35,207 nucleotides of DNA, from contig DATKEH010000231.1 of NCBI GenBank assembly GCA_035546355.1, forward strand, positions 1 to 35,207, read 5' to 3'. Position numbers and translations under genes: made by a program. Shown here piece after piece: positions 17,766 through 25,538 of this stretch. Position 1 is the stretch's first letter, and every line of letters begins with the position of its first letter. The notes beneath the pieces are model-generated. The model worked only from the letters and a program-made list of their open reading frames with translations, ran no database searches and was not told where the DNA came from. The DNA is from DATKEH01 sp035546355. Its GTDB lineage: Bacteria; Acidobacteriota; Thermoanaerobaculia; Multivoradales; JAIOJS01.

Positions 17766-18175
17766 CCCGGCCCCGGCATACGCTGGCGCGGTTCGCGGCC
17801 AATCTGCGTGGTTACTTCGCGCCGGCCGACGACCAGAACTTCGCCTGGACGCACCGCGAGGCGGACCGCTGCCGGGACGCGCTGGTGACCGACCTGGCGA
17901 ACGCGCAGCTGGTGGCGGTGCTGGCGCTCGGCGCCTTCGGGCTCGCCACCACCTGGCGGGACTGGCGCGCTTGGCCGTTGCTGCCCTGGTTCCTGTTCCA
18001 CGCCGTCCTCGTCAACCTGTTCTTCCACCCCGAGGCACGGTATCGGCTGCCCACCATGCCGGTGGCCATGGTGTTTGCCGGCGCCGGGCTGGCCCGGCTG
18101 CTGGGGCTGCCCGGCGGCGCCGCCGCTCACCCGGCGGTCGAGCGCCGCCCTTCCCTCCCGGAGCGCCCGGGGTGA
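17759..18175 (+). pseudogene. 3' part of the broken GT-C glycosyltransferase
   Basis: Readable in this frame from about 17729 (GEILRATLARMVTRPRHTLA) to 18175; 138 codons if begun at ATG 17759. The sequence RFAANLRGYFAPADDQNFAW, then a helix near 50-65, a helix near 75-88 and NLFFHPEARYRLPTMPVAMV, is the usual end of a GT39-type membrane enzyme. It lacks a donor site and an N-terminal membrane domain, so it is not an independent enzyme. It overlaps the 5' part by 7 bases. A coupled restart is possible but would give an inactive fragment. Its stop overlaps the GTG of the next gene (GTGA), as in the intact junctions. Confidence 0.72.
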
Positions 18176-19440
18176 GGCGGTGGGTCCTGCGCCTGGCGCT
18201 GCTCGCCGGTGGCACGGTGATCGCCGTCGGCGTGCTGGAGGTGGCGCTGCGTCTGCTCGGAATCTCGTATCCGGCCTTCCACACCTGGGACCGGCACCGC
18301 GGTAGCGCCCTGCGCCCCGGCGCCAGCGGCTGGTATCGGGAGGAGGGCGAGGCGCACGTGCGCGTCAACAGCGCTGGGATGCGCGACCGCGAGCACGCCC
18401 GTGAGAAGCCGCCCGGCACCCTGCGCATCGCCGTGCTCGGCGACTCCTTCACCGAGGCCCTGCAGGTGCCGCGTGATGCGACCTTCTGGGCCGTGCTGGA
18501 GCGCGAGCTCGGTCGTTGCCTGGCCCCCTCCGGCCGCACCGTGGAGGTGCTCAACTTCGGGGTCTCCGGATACGGCACGGCGCAGGAGTTGCTGACTCTG
18601 CGCCACCGCGTGTGGGAGTTTCGGCCGGACCTCGTCCTGCTCGCCTTCCTCTCCGGTAACGACGTCAGCGACAACTCGCGGGCGCTCGAGGGCGATCCGA
18701 TGAAGCCCTATTTCGTCTACCGCGACGGCGAGCTGGTGCTCGACGACTCGTTCCGCGACCAGTCGGCATTCCGCGCCCGTCAGACGCCGCTGGCCGAGCT
18801 GGTCTACCGGCTGCTCGACCACTCGCGCACTTTGCAAGTGGTCATCCGGGCGCAGCGCAACCTGCGGGCGGCGGCCCAGCATCGACAGCGCCAGGCGGCT
18901 ACTCCCGAGACCCCGGTAGGGGAGGAGCTCGGCCTGGAGAGCGCCGTCTACGCCGAGCCCGCCGACGTCCGCTGGCGGGAGGCGTGGCAGGTCACCGAGG
19001 GGCTGCTGGCACTGATGCGCGACGAGGTCGAGAGCCATGACGTCGAGTTGCTGGTGGTCAGCCTCAGCAATCCCATCCAGGTGCACCCAGACCCCGGGTT
19101 GCGCCGGGCCTTCGCCGAGCGGCTCGGCGTTCAGGACCTCTTCTACCCGGAGCGGCGCCTCGCGTCGTGGGGCGAGGCCCACGGCGTCGCGGTGCTCCCC
19201 CTGGCGCCCCGCCTGCAGCCGATCGCCGAGCGGCGCGGCGTCTTCCTCCACGGCTTCGGCGACGCGCTCGGAGAGGGGCACTGGAACGAGCTCGGGCACC
19301 GCCTGGCCGGCGAGTTGATCGCCCGGCATCTCTGTCGCGCCCGATCCGGCAGGGGGTACACCGAACCGACTGCGCCGCACGATCCCGCTCCCCACTCCCC
19401 GCCGAGCGCCGAGCACTCCGCCCATGAGCGCCGCCACTGA
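18172..19440 (+). CDS. SGNH/GDSL hydrolase-like protein, membrane anchored
   Basis: 422 residues with an N-terminal signal anchor (about 5-28) and an SGNH domain, probably periplasmic and acting on acyl groups of the glycan. Block I is IAVLGDSFTEAL (Ser92), block II NFGVSGYGTAQEL (Gly133), block III AFLSGNDVSDNS (Asn163). The C-terminal block reads GEGHWNELGH with His370; the catalytic Asp usually two residues before that His is Glu368 here. The C-terminal tail (about 392-422) is rich in His, Pro and Ser and looks disordered. GTG at 18172 overlaps the preceding stop. Its position among GT-C genes suggests acetyl transfer or de-esterification of the same polymer; hydrolase and transferase roles cannot be told apart. 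Confidence 0.85.
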   Translation: MRRWVLRLALLAGGTVIAVGVLEVALRLLGISYPAFHTWDRHRGSALRPGASGWYREEGEAHVRVNSAGMRDREHAREKPPGTLRIAVLGDSFTEALQVPRDATFWAVLERELGRCLAPSGRTVEVLNFGVSGYGTAQELLTLRHRVWEFRPDLVLLAFLSGNDVSDNSRALEGDPMKPYFVYRDGELVLDDSFRDQSAFRARQTPLAELVYRLLDHSRTLQVVIRAQRNLRAAAQHRQRQAATPETPVGEELGLESAVYAEPADVRWREAWQVTEGLLALMRDEVESHDVELLVVSLSNPIQVHPDPGLRRAFAERLGVQDLFYPERRLASWGEAHGVAVLPLAPRLQPIAERRGVFLHGFGDALGEGHWNELGHRLAGELIARHLCRARSGRGYTEPTAPHDPAPHSPPSAEHSAHERRH

Positions 19441-20992
19441 ACCGGGCCGCCGCGTCGGCGCCGCCGCCGCGGCCTCGGCAGGAGAGCGACTGCCGCTGGC
19501 TTCCGCGGCGCGGGCCGCTGCTCTCGCTGCGGCCGGCGTGGCCGTGGCCGGGTTCCTCGCCGTCGCCCTGCTGCGGATCTCCTACCCGTTCCAGCTCGAA
19601 TGGTTGGAGGGGGAGTCGCTCCACTACCTGCAGAGAGCCATCGCCGGCCAGACCCTCTACCCCGAGCCGTCGCTCGACTTCATCCCCTTCGTCTACACAC
19701 CGCTCTACTATCACCTTTCGGCCCTGGTGGCCGGGGTCGCGGGAGCCAGCCTGCCGACGCTGCGGCTGGTCTCGCTGCTCACCGCCCTGGGGTCCCTGGC
19801 CTTGCTGTTCGAGATCGCCCGGCGAGAGACGGGAAGGGTGGCGGCCGGCGTCCTCGCCGCCGGGCTCTTCGCGGCCACCTACCGCGCGAGCGGCGCATTC
19901 CTCGACCTCGCCCGCGTCGACTCGCTGTTCCTCCTCTTCAGTCTCGCCGGGCTGATTCTCGCGGCGTGGGGTCGGGCCTCCGCGTCGGCGGTGGCGGCGG
20001 GGGTGCTGGCAGCCGCGGCGTGGCAGACCAAGCAGCTCGCCGCGATCGTCTTCCTGCCGGTGATCGTCTATGAGCTATGGCGGCACCGCCGCCGCGGCCT
20101 CGTCCTGCTCGCCGCGACCGCGGTCGCCGGCGGAGCCAGCCTGCTGGCGGCCGCCGCCTGGCACGGGCCCTGGTACCGCTTCTACGTGATCGACCTGCCC
20201 GCCAGCCACGGGCTGCGGCCCCGCGGACTGGTCGCGTTCTGGACCGAGGACGTCGCCGCCACCCTGCCCATCGCCGTGGTGCTGACAGTGCTGTACCTGC
20301 TGTGCCCCGGACGGGGCGCCGGGCGAGCTCGCTACGGCGTTGTCGCCGTGGGGCTGGTCGCGGCGGCGTGGGTCGGCAGGCTCAATCCCGGCGCCTACGA
20401 CAACGTCCGGCTGCCCCTCTTCGCTGCGCTCGGCCTCGGCGGTGCGCTAGGGGCCGCCCGCGCCGCCGAGCTACTCACTGCGTTGAGCGACCGGGCGCTG
20501 CGGCAGCGCGGGCTGGTGGTGCTCCAACTCGCCATCGTGGTGCAGCTGGCGGCCCTCGCCTACGACCCCCGGCCGCTCCTCCCCTCGGCGGCGGACCGCA
20601 CAGCGGGCGACCAGCTGGTGGCACGGCTCCGGGCGCTCGACGGCCCCGTCCTGCTGCCCACCGACGGGTATCTCGCGCTGCTCGCCGGCAAGCCGGGGCA
20701 CGCCCACCTGATGGCGATCCAGGACGCCTCCGGAGAGCTCTCCGTCGCACCGTCGGAGCACGCCGGTCCCCTTCTCGTCGAGCTTCGCGAGGCGCTGCGC
20801 GCGCGGCAGTTCGCGGCCGTGGTGCTCGACGACGCGCGGCTGCTGGAGGAGGAGGTCGTGCCCCACTACCGGCTCGCCGGCCCGGTATTCGTCAGCGATC
20901 AGGTCTTCTGGCCGCCGACCGGCCACCCCTTCCGCCCCTCCTGGTGGTACGAGCCCGCCGCGCCCCCCCCACGCCCGAGGCCCGGCCGATGA
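19424..20992 (+). CDS. GT-C type membrane glycosyltransferase (GT39-like)
   Basis: Polytopic protein of 522 residues. After a first helix (about 33-51) the periplasmic loop reads QLEWLEGESLHYLQRAI with Glu62 and Glu64 in the usual acidic donor-site position, then IPFVYTPLYYHLSALV, a typical GT39-type second motif. Another acidic motif is DLARVDSLFLLF. About ten helices end near residue 390, followed by a soluble part of about 130 residues with no recognised catalytic motif (DGPVLLPTDGYLALL, FAAVVLDDARLLEEE). The ATG lies 17 bases inside the end of the SGNH gene. The donor is expected to be a polyprenyl-phosphate sugar; the specific sugar is unknown. Confidence 0.82.
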   Translation: MSAATEPGRRVGAAAAASAGERLPLASAARAAALAAAGVAVAGFLAVALLRISYPFQLEWLEGESLHYLQRAIAGQTLYPEPSLDFIPFVYTPLYYHLSALVAGVAGASLPTLRLVSLLTALGSLALLFEIARRETGRVAAGVLAAGLFAATYRASGAFLDLARVDSLFLLFSLAGLILAAWGRASASAVAAGVLAAAAWQTKQLAAIVFLPVIVYELWRHRRRGLVLLAATAVAGGASLLAAAAWHGPWYRFYVIDLPASHGLRPRGLVAFWTEDVAATLPIAVVLTVLYLLCPGRGAGRARYGVVAVGLVAAAWVGRLNPGAYDNVRLPLFAALGLGGALGAARAAELLTALSDRALRQRGLVVLQLAIVVQLAALAYDPRPLLPSAADRTAGDQLVARLRALDGPVLLPTDGYLALLAGKPGHAHLMAIQDASGELSVAPSEHAGPLLVELREALRARQFAAVVLDDARLLEEEVVPHYRLAGPVFVSDQVFWPPTGHPFRPSWWYEPAAPPPRPRPGR

Positions 20993-22803
20993 CCGGGGCT
21001 ACCACGCTCCGCCGCTCGCGGTGGGTGTTCGCCCTGCTACTCGCCGGCTATTCCGTCATCTACCTGGCGCGGATGTGGGACTTGTCGGTAGTCGTCGACG
21101 GCAGCAGATATTTCGTCGTCTCCGACGACACACTCATTTCGATGCGCTACGCGGAGCACCTCGCCGAGAGAAAGGGCCTGGTGTGGAACCCGGGCGAGCC
21201 CGCGGTGGAGGGGTACACCAACTTCGCCTGGGTGCTGTGGATGGCCCTGCTGCACCTGCTGCCGCTGCCGAAGAACCTGCTGCCGGGCGTGCTGCAGCTC
21301 TCGATCCTGGCGCTCGACCTGGCCACCCTCTGGCTGCTGCGGCGCTTTACTTGGATCCTGCTCGAGGGGGTGGATCTCAGAGGCCGGATCTCGGCACCGG
21401 CGGCGGCCAATCTCGCCGTTGTGCTGCTCGCCCTGTCGGCCAACTTCATGGGGTGGTCGCTGAGCGGCTTGGAGGTGGCCCTGCTGGCGCTGGCCACCAC
21501 CGGCACGCTGCTCGCCTTCTATCGGGTGGTCGTGCTCGGCTCCGACCGGTCCGGCATCGCGCTCGTGGCGTGGCAGACGCTCGGGCTGCTGACCCGCGAC
21601 GACTTCGTGGTGGTGATCCTGGGTGTCTGGCTGGCCCACGCCGGCCGCGAAATGGTTTCCTGCGGCGGCGCGAGCGGTCTCTCGGCCGCCGCCGCCGACC
21701 TGCGCCGGCGACTGCCACTGGTCGTGCTCCCGGTGGCGGCCAAGCTCGGTCATCTCGCCTTCCGCTGGGCCTACTACGGCGACCTGCTTCCCAACACCTA
21801 CTACGCCAAGCTCCACCGCTGGCCGCTCGGCTCGCGGCTCGAGGCCGGGCTGCTCTACGCGCTGGGCGAGGCCTGGGCACTCAAGGTATTCCTGGCGCTG
21901 GTCCTCGGCGCGGTCCTGGCGCTCGCTTTCGCTCTAAGATCGCCCGCCCTGGCCGCGTGGCGGAAGGGCGCGCTGCCCGCCCTCTGCTTCTGCGGTGGGT
22001 TCCTCGTCGTCCAAGCCCTCTACATCGTATGGACCGGCGGCGACGCCTTCCCGCAGGGCCGCTTCGCCGTCCCCGCCTACGGCGTCTTGTTCGCCCTCGT
22101 CCCGCTCTCCTGGGTCGTGCTGGTGGAGCGGCTGCGGGTGGAGCCGTCCGCCGAGCTACTGCTCGCCGTCGTCCTCGCTGTCGTTGCGGTGATCGGCACT
22201 CCCTACCTGCGCCACTGGCACAAGGGGCTGGACGCCGTCTACGTCCACGACTCCTGGGACGCCGAGTGGAACATCGAGTACGCCCGGTTCCTCGCCCGGC
22301 GCGACCCCGACGCCCGGGTGGCGGTCTTCTGGGCCGGCGGCGTGCCCTACTGGTCCGAGTTGCCCGCGGTCGACCTGCTGGGGCTCAACGACCTCACGAT
22401 AGCGCGCGGCGCCTACCGGGGATCGACGCCCGGCCACGGCAAGTACGACTTCGAGCACTCCCTCTCCCGGTACAGGCCCGACTTCGTGGTCGGATTCGAT
22501 CCCCCCGAGGGCCTGGACCCGCGGTCGGCGGCCGGCGCATGGCGACTCCGCGAGCTGCAGGAGACGACACCGTACCCTTACGTGGAGGACCTGTTCCGCA
22601 GCCCCTCATTTCTCGCCGACTACTACGACCACGCCGTCTCCCTACCCGCGGAGATCACCATGCCCGGCATCCGCGTCTACGCCAGGGGTCCGGTGCGGCG
22701 AGGAGGCGGTTCGGACGCGGACCGCGCGTCGCCCGCAGCCGAATCCGACGCCTCGGGCGGGCCCCCGGCGGGGGCCAGTCACGCGCAAGGGAGGTCGGGC
22801 TGA
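20989..22803 (+). CDS. GT-C membrane glycosyltransferase resembling AftB-type arabinosyltransferases
   Basis: 604 residues, about ten membrane segments. The first periplasmic loop has SDDTLISMRYAEHL (Asp46, Asp47), then GLVWNPGEPAVEGYTNFAW. Mid-protein comes YYGDLLPNTYYAKLHRW and later GGDAFPQGRFAVPAYG. This combination (DD...RYAENL, NPGE.VEGYTN, YYGDLLPNTYY.K, GGD....R) is typical of a GT-C family that includes mycobacterial AftB-like enzymes, which use a decaprenyl-phosphate sugar. The C-terminal soluble part (about 410-570) has VYVHDSWDAEWNIEYARFL and WSELPAVDLLGLND. The tail is Ser/Pro/Gly rich. Paralogue of the gene at 23926. ATGA overlap at its start and CTGA at its end. Confidence 0.82.
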   Translation: MTGATTLRRSRWVFALLLAGYSVIYLARMWDLSVVVDGSRYFVVSDDTLISMRYAEHLAERKGLVWNPGEPAVEGYTNFAWVLWMALLHLLPLPKNLLPGVLQLSILALDLATLWLLRRFTWILLEGVDLRGRISAPAAANLAVVLLALSANFMGWSLSGLEVALLALATTGTLLAFYRVVVLGSDRSGIALVAWQTLGLLTRDDFVVVILGVWLAHAGREMVSCGGASGLSAAAADLRRRLPLVVLPVAAKLGHLAFRWAYYGDLLPNTYYAKLHRWPLGSRLEAGLLYALGEAWALKVFLALVLGAVLALAFALRSPALAAWRKGALPALCFCGGFLVVQALYIVWTGGDAFPQGRFAVPAYGVLFALVPLSWVVLVERLRVEPSAELLLAVVLAVVAVIGTPYLRHWHKGLDAVYVHDSWDAEWNIEYARFLARRDPDARVAVFWAGGVPYWSELPAVDLLGLNDLTIARGAYRGSTPGHGKYDFEHSLSRYRPDFVVGFDPPEGLDPRSAAGAWRLRELQETTPYPYVEDLFRSPSFLADYYDHAVSLPAEITMPGIRVYARGPVRRGGGSDADRASPAAESDASGGPPAGASHAQGRSG

Positions 22804-23327
22804 GCGCCACCACGGTCGGTCGCGGACCGCAGCAGGATGCGGCGCCTCCGCCCGGTGGCGGCCCGCCCGGGGCGCGAGCCCGGGCGCTTGCCACCTGGGT
22901 GATCGCCGCCGGCATCGCCTGGCACACCGTCTCGCTGCTGGCCACCGGGTGGATCCCCCTGCTGCAGGAGACGCATGGCCGCGACTTCGACTCCTACCAC
23001 TACGCAGCGCGGGTGGCGGCGGCGGGAGGGGACCCTTACGACCTCGCCGCACTCGACCGCGCCGCGGCGGCGGAGGGGTGGCGGGTCGTGCACCCTTACT
23101 TCTACCCGCCGCCCTTCCTGCTCGCCATGCAGTGGACCCTCCCCCTCGACCTGGTGACTGCTTGGCGGGTGTGGTTCTGGGTGGACGAGCTGTTCCTCTG
23201 GGTCGTGGTGCTCATTGCCTGGGCCTGGCCGGTCCTGGCGTTGGCCCTCGCCGGCCTGTGGGCCGAGACCGCGGCCGCCCGCTGGTCGGCGGTGCCCTGG
23301 TCGGCGGTGCCGCAATGGCGAAGATGA
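22800..23327 (+). pseudogene. 5' part of a frameshifted GT87/DUF2029-like mannosyltransferase
   Basis: N-terminal part of a GT-C enzyme of the GT87 (DUF2029) type: RDFDSYHYAARVAAAGGDPY, then PYFYPPPFLLAMQWTLPLDL and AWRVWFWVDELFLW, which are the family's donor-loop and second-helix region. The frame is followed from a CTG at 22800 that would form a CTGA overlap with the previous stop, matching the ATGA/GTGA junctions elsewhere; a GTG at 22899 is the alternative start. From about 23268 the frame becomes meaningless and runs to a stop at 23325-23327, while the sensible continuation lies one frame over. Adding one base near 23268 would give LWAE-x-RGRPLVGG. The Gly-Gln segment usually found before this point is also not visible. 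Confidence 0.7.
23282..23311 (+). repeat. Perfect 15-base tandem duplication in the frameshifted gene
   Basis: CTGGTCGGCGGTGCC occurs twice in direct succession (23282-23296 and 23297-23311). In the original frame it encodes LVGGA twice, so the duplication itself keeps the frame. It begins about 14 bases after the place where the frame is lost, which points to local replication slippage or to a difficult spot for sequencing. Confidence 0.9.
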
Positions 23328-23929
23328 GCCCGGCCCTGCTGGTCGGCTGGTGGCTGCTGCACCGCCGCTGGCGCGTCGTGGCCGCGGCTTGCCTGGCCGC
23401 CGTCGCGCTCTCTCTGCTCGCCCTGCCCCTGGTCGGCTGTGAGCACCAGCGGAGGTTCTACGCCGAGGTCCTGCCGAGCTTCGGCGGCGGCGAGTATCAC
23501 GGGCTCAGAGTCCCCGTCTCCATCTTCGGCAACCATTCGCTGCCCCATCTGCTCGACCAGGCCTTCCCGTCGGAGGGGCCTGGGCTGTCGCGGCCGACGC
23601 GGATCTTGGCGGCCGTCACCACGGCGCTCGTGGTCGGCGGGCTCGGATGGCTGCTCCGCCGCCCTCCCGTGGACCTGCTGGCGCGCACCGGGCAGGTCTC
23701 CGCGGTGGCTCTCGCCATGCTGCTGGTGCCCGTGTACACCTTCGAGCACCACCTGATCTGGGCGCTGCCGGCGGTCGTCGCCCTCGAGCGGATCGCCGTC
23801 GAGCTGGTGCAGAGCTCCGCGGACGCCGTCGACACTCTTTCGGCGGCCAAGACCCTGGGCCTTCTGGTACTGCTCGCCGCCTCCGTCCGCCTCGGCCGCG
23901 CCGGCAGGCTCGCGGAGCCGCCGGCGTGA
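23315..23929 (+). pseudogene. 3' part of the frameshifted GT87/DUF2029-like mannosyltransferase
   Basis: The frame is sensible from about 23270 (RGRPLVGGALVGGAAMAKM) to 23929; 204 codons from ATG 23315. AKMSPALLVGWWLLHRRWR is the family's Lys-containing helix, followed by PVSIFGNHSLPHLLDQAF, which matches the late periplasmic loop of GT87 enzymes, and by three more helices with VPVYTFEHHLIWALPAVVAL. Added to the 5' part the total is about 376 residues, slightly short for the family. Its TGA overlaps the GTG of the next gene, so the gene borders are undisturbed. A sequencing error would make this one normal gene. Confidence 0.72.
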
Positions 23930-25506
23930 GAGCCGAGGCCGCCGACGCCGCGCTCCCTGGGCGCCGACGCCTCGTGGCATTGCTCACCGCCTGCCTGCTC
24001 GCTGCCACGCTCGCCTGGGCGGTCAGCGCGGCGTTCTACGGCACGGTGCCGGGCGACGACGCCTTCATCACCTTCCGCTACGCCGAAAACTGGCTGGCCG
24101 GCCACGGCCCGGTGTGGAACCCGGGAGAGCGCGTGGAGGGGTACAGCAACCCGCTTTTCCTCGCCCTGATGACCCTGCTCGCCGCACTCGGAATGACGCT
24201 CCCGGGCGCGGCGGCGCTGGTGAACCTCCTGGGGCTGGCCACGGTTCTAGCGGTGATCGTGCTGTGGAGCCGCGAGCTCGCCGACGACGACCGCCCCGGC
24301 TGGCTCGCTGCCGGCGTCGCGGGGGTGGTGCTGCTCCACCCGGCGACGGCCCTCTACCTGCATCAGGGCTTGGAGACGCTTCAGCACGCCGGGCTGGTGG
24401 CCCTCGCCCTATTCGTGGTGCGCCGCGGCGTGCGCTCTCCGGCGCACCTGGTGGGTGCCGCCGCGCTGGCCGCCGCGCTGGCGATCTCCCGCCCCGAGGG
24501 GATCTTGATGACCGCGGTGGTCGGCGCCTTCTGCCTCGCCGGCCGCGGCGACCGCCTGCGGCGGCCCTTGCTCTTCGTCCTGCCGGCGGCGGTACTGATC
24601 GGCTCCTGGATCGCCCTGCGCTGGTCCTTCTACGGCGATCTGCTCCCCAACACCTATTACGTCAAGCTCGCGGCGCCGTTGCTGCGCCGCCTCGTGCGTG
24701 GCGTCGAGTACGTCGCCGACGGGGGCGCGGTACTGCTCTTCGCGCCGCTGCTGCTCGCTCCGCTGTGGAGACTGGACACGCCGCAGCGGCGGCGCTCGAT
24801 GCTCGTCCTGGTCGTCGGTCTGCTCGCGGTGCTGGTATTCCCGCTGCTCGCCGGCGGCGACTGGATGCGCGGTTACCGCTTCCTGGTGCCCGCCCTGCCG
24901 TTCGCTGCCGTCCTCTGGGGAGCCGGCGTGGGCGCTCTCTGGGGAGCGAGCTCGCAGCCCCTACGGTGGCTGCGCCTGCTCGCCGCCGCAGTGGCCGTGG
25001 CGGCGATCCTCGCCAGGGTCACCCTGGCGCACGTCGAGCTCGCCCGCGCCAGCCGCGAGGACGGCGCCTGGGTCGCAGCGCACGCGGCGCTGGGCGGATG
25101 GCTGCGTGAACAGACCCCGCCAGGCTCGCTCATCGCGCTCGGCGCGGTCGGCGCGGTGGGCTTCTACAGCGACCGCCCGGTGCTCGACTGCTGGGGCCTC
25201 AACGACGCCTGGATCGCCCGCCACGGGCGGCGGGCGCAGGGCCTGACGATGGCGCACCAGACCTACGACGGTCGGTACGTCTGGCGGCGGCGCCCCGAGT
25301 GGGTATTCCCGCTCAACGGTCCGCTGTCGGAGCCGGTCGACGAGCGGACCTTCCGTCGCCTCGCCCTGGCTCCCGGCGAGCCCAGCCGCTTCTGGGCCGC
25401 CGAGCTCATGGCCCAGCCCGGGTTCGCCGGCGCCTACGCCTACCGCACCGTCGAGGTGGCACCGGGGGTCTGGTTCGGCGCCTACCTCACGGTCGCCGAC
25501 GGCTAG
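23926..25506 (+). CDS. GT-C membrane glycosyltransferase resembling AftB-type arabinosyltransferases
   Basis: 526 residues from GTG 23926. The N-terminal helix is followed by GDDAFITFRYAENWLAGHG (Asp44, Asp45) and VWNPGERVEGYSNPLFLAL, then FYGDLLPNTYYVKLAAPL and LAGGDWMRGYRFLVPALPF: the same family signature as the gene at 20989, but a shorter protein. About ten helices end near 375. The soluble C-terminal part has ALGAVGAVGFYSDRPVLDCW and GLNDAWIARHGRRAQGLTM, close in order to the VDLLGLNDLTIA stretch of its paralogue. It is the last gene of the overlapping chain; 32 bases separate it from the convergent esterase gene. A polyprenyl-phosphate sugar donor and a periplasmic site are expected from the family. 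Confidence 0.83.
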   Translation: MRAEAADAALPGRRRLVALLTACLLAATLAWAVSAAFYGTVPGDDAFITFRYAENWLAGHGPVWNPGERVEGYSNPLFLALMTLLAALGMTLPGAAALVNLLGLATVLAVIVLWSRELADDDRPGWLAAGVAGVVLLHPATALYLHQGLETLQHAGLVALALFVVRRGVRSPAHLVGAAALAAALAISRPEGILMTAVVGAFCLAGRGDRLRRPLLFVLPAAVLIGSWIALRWSFYGDLLPNTYYVKLAAPLLRRLVRGVEYVADGGAVLLFAPLLLAPLWRLDTPQRRRSMLVLVVGLLAVLVFPLLAGGDWMRGYRFLVPALPFAAVLWGAGVGALWGASSQPLRWLRLLAAAVAVAAILARVTLAHVELARASREDGAWVAAHAALGGWLREQTPPGSLIALGAVGAVGFYSDRPVLDCWGLNDAWIARHGRRAQGLTMAHQTYDGRYVWRRRPEWVFPLNGPLSEPVDERTFRRLALAPGEPSRFWAAELMAQPGFAGAYAYRTVEVAPGVWFGAYLTVADG

Positions 25507-25527
25507 GGCTAAGTAGCTGCTAGGCCC
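25506..25527. terminator. Possible bidirectional terminator between convergent genes
   Basis: GGGCT (25506-25510) can pair with GGCCC (25523-25527), four GC pairs and one U-G pair, with a 12-base loop. It lies exactly between the stops of the convergent genes (25506 and 25539). The stem is short and the following T-run weak (CTTCT), so it is only a candidate. Confidence 0.25.
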
Positions 25528-25538
25528 TTCTAAGCAAG

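Noticed and set aside
17759..18175. Independent small membrane protein gene
   Set aside because: Its sequence is the C-terminal end of a GT39-type enzyme and it overlaps the truncated 5' part, so it is better read as a fragment of the same broken gene.
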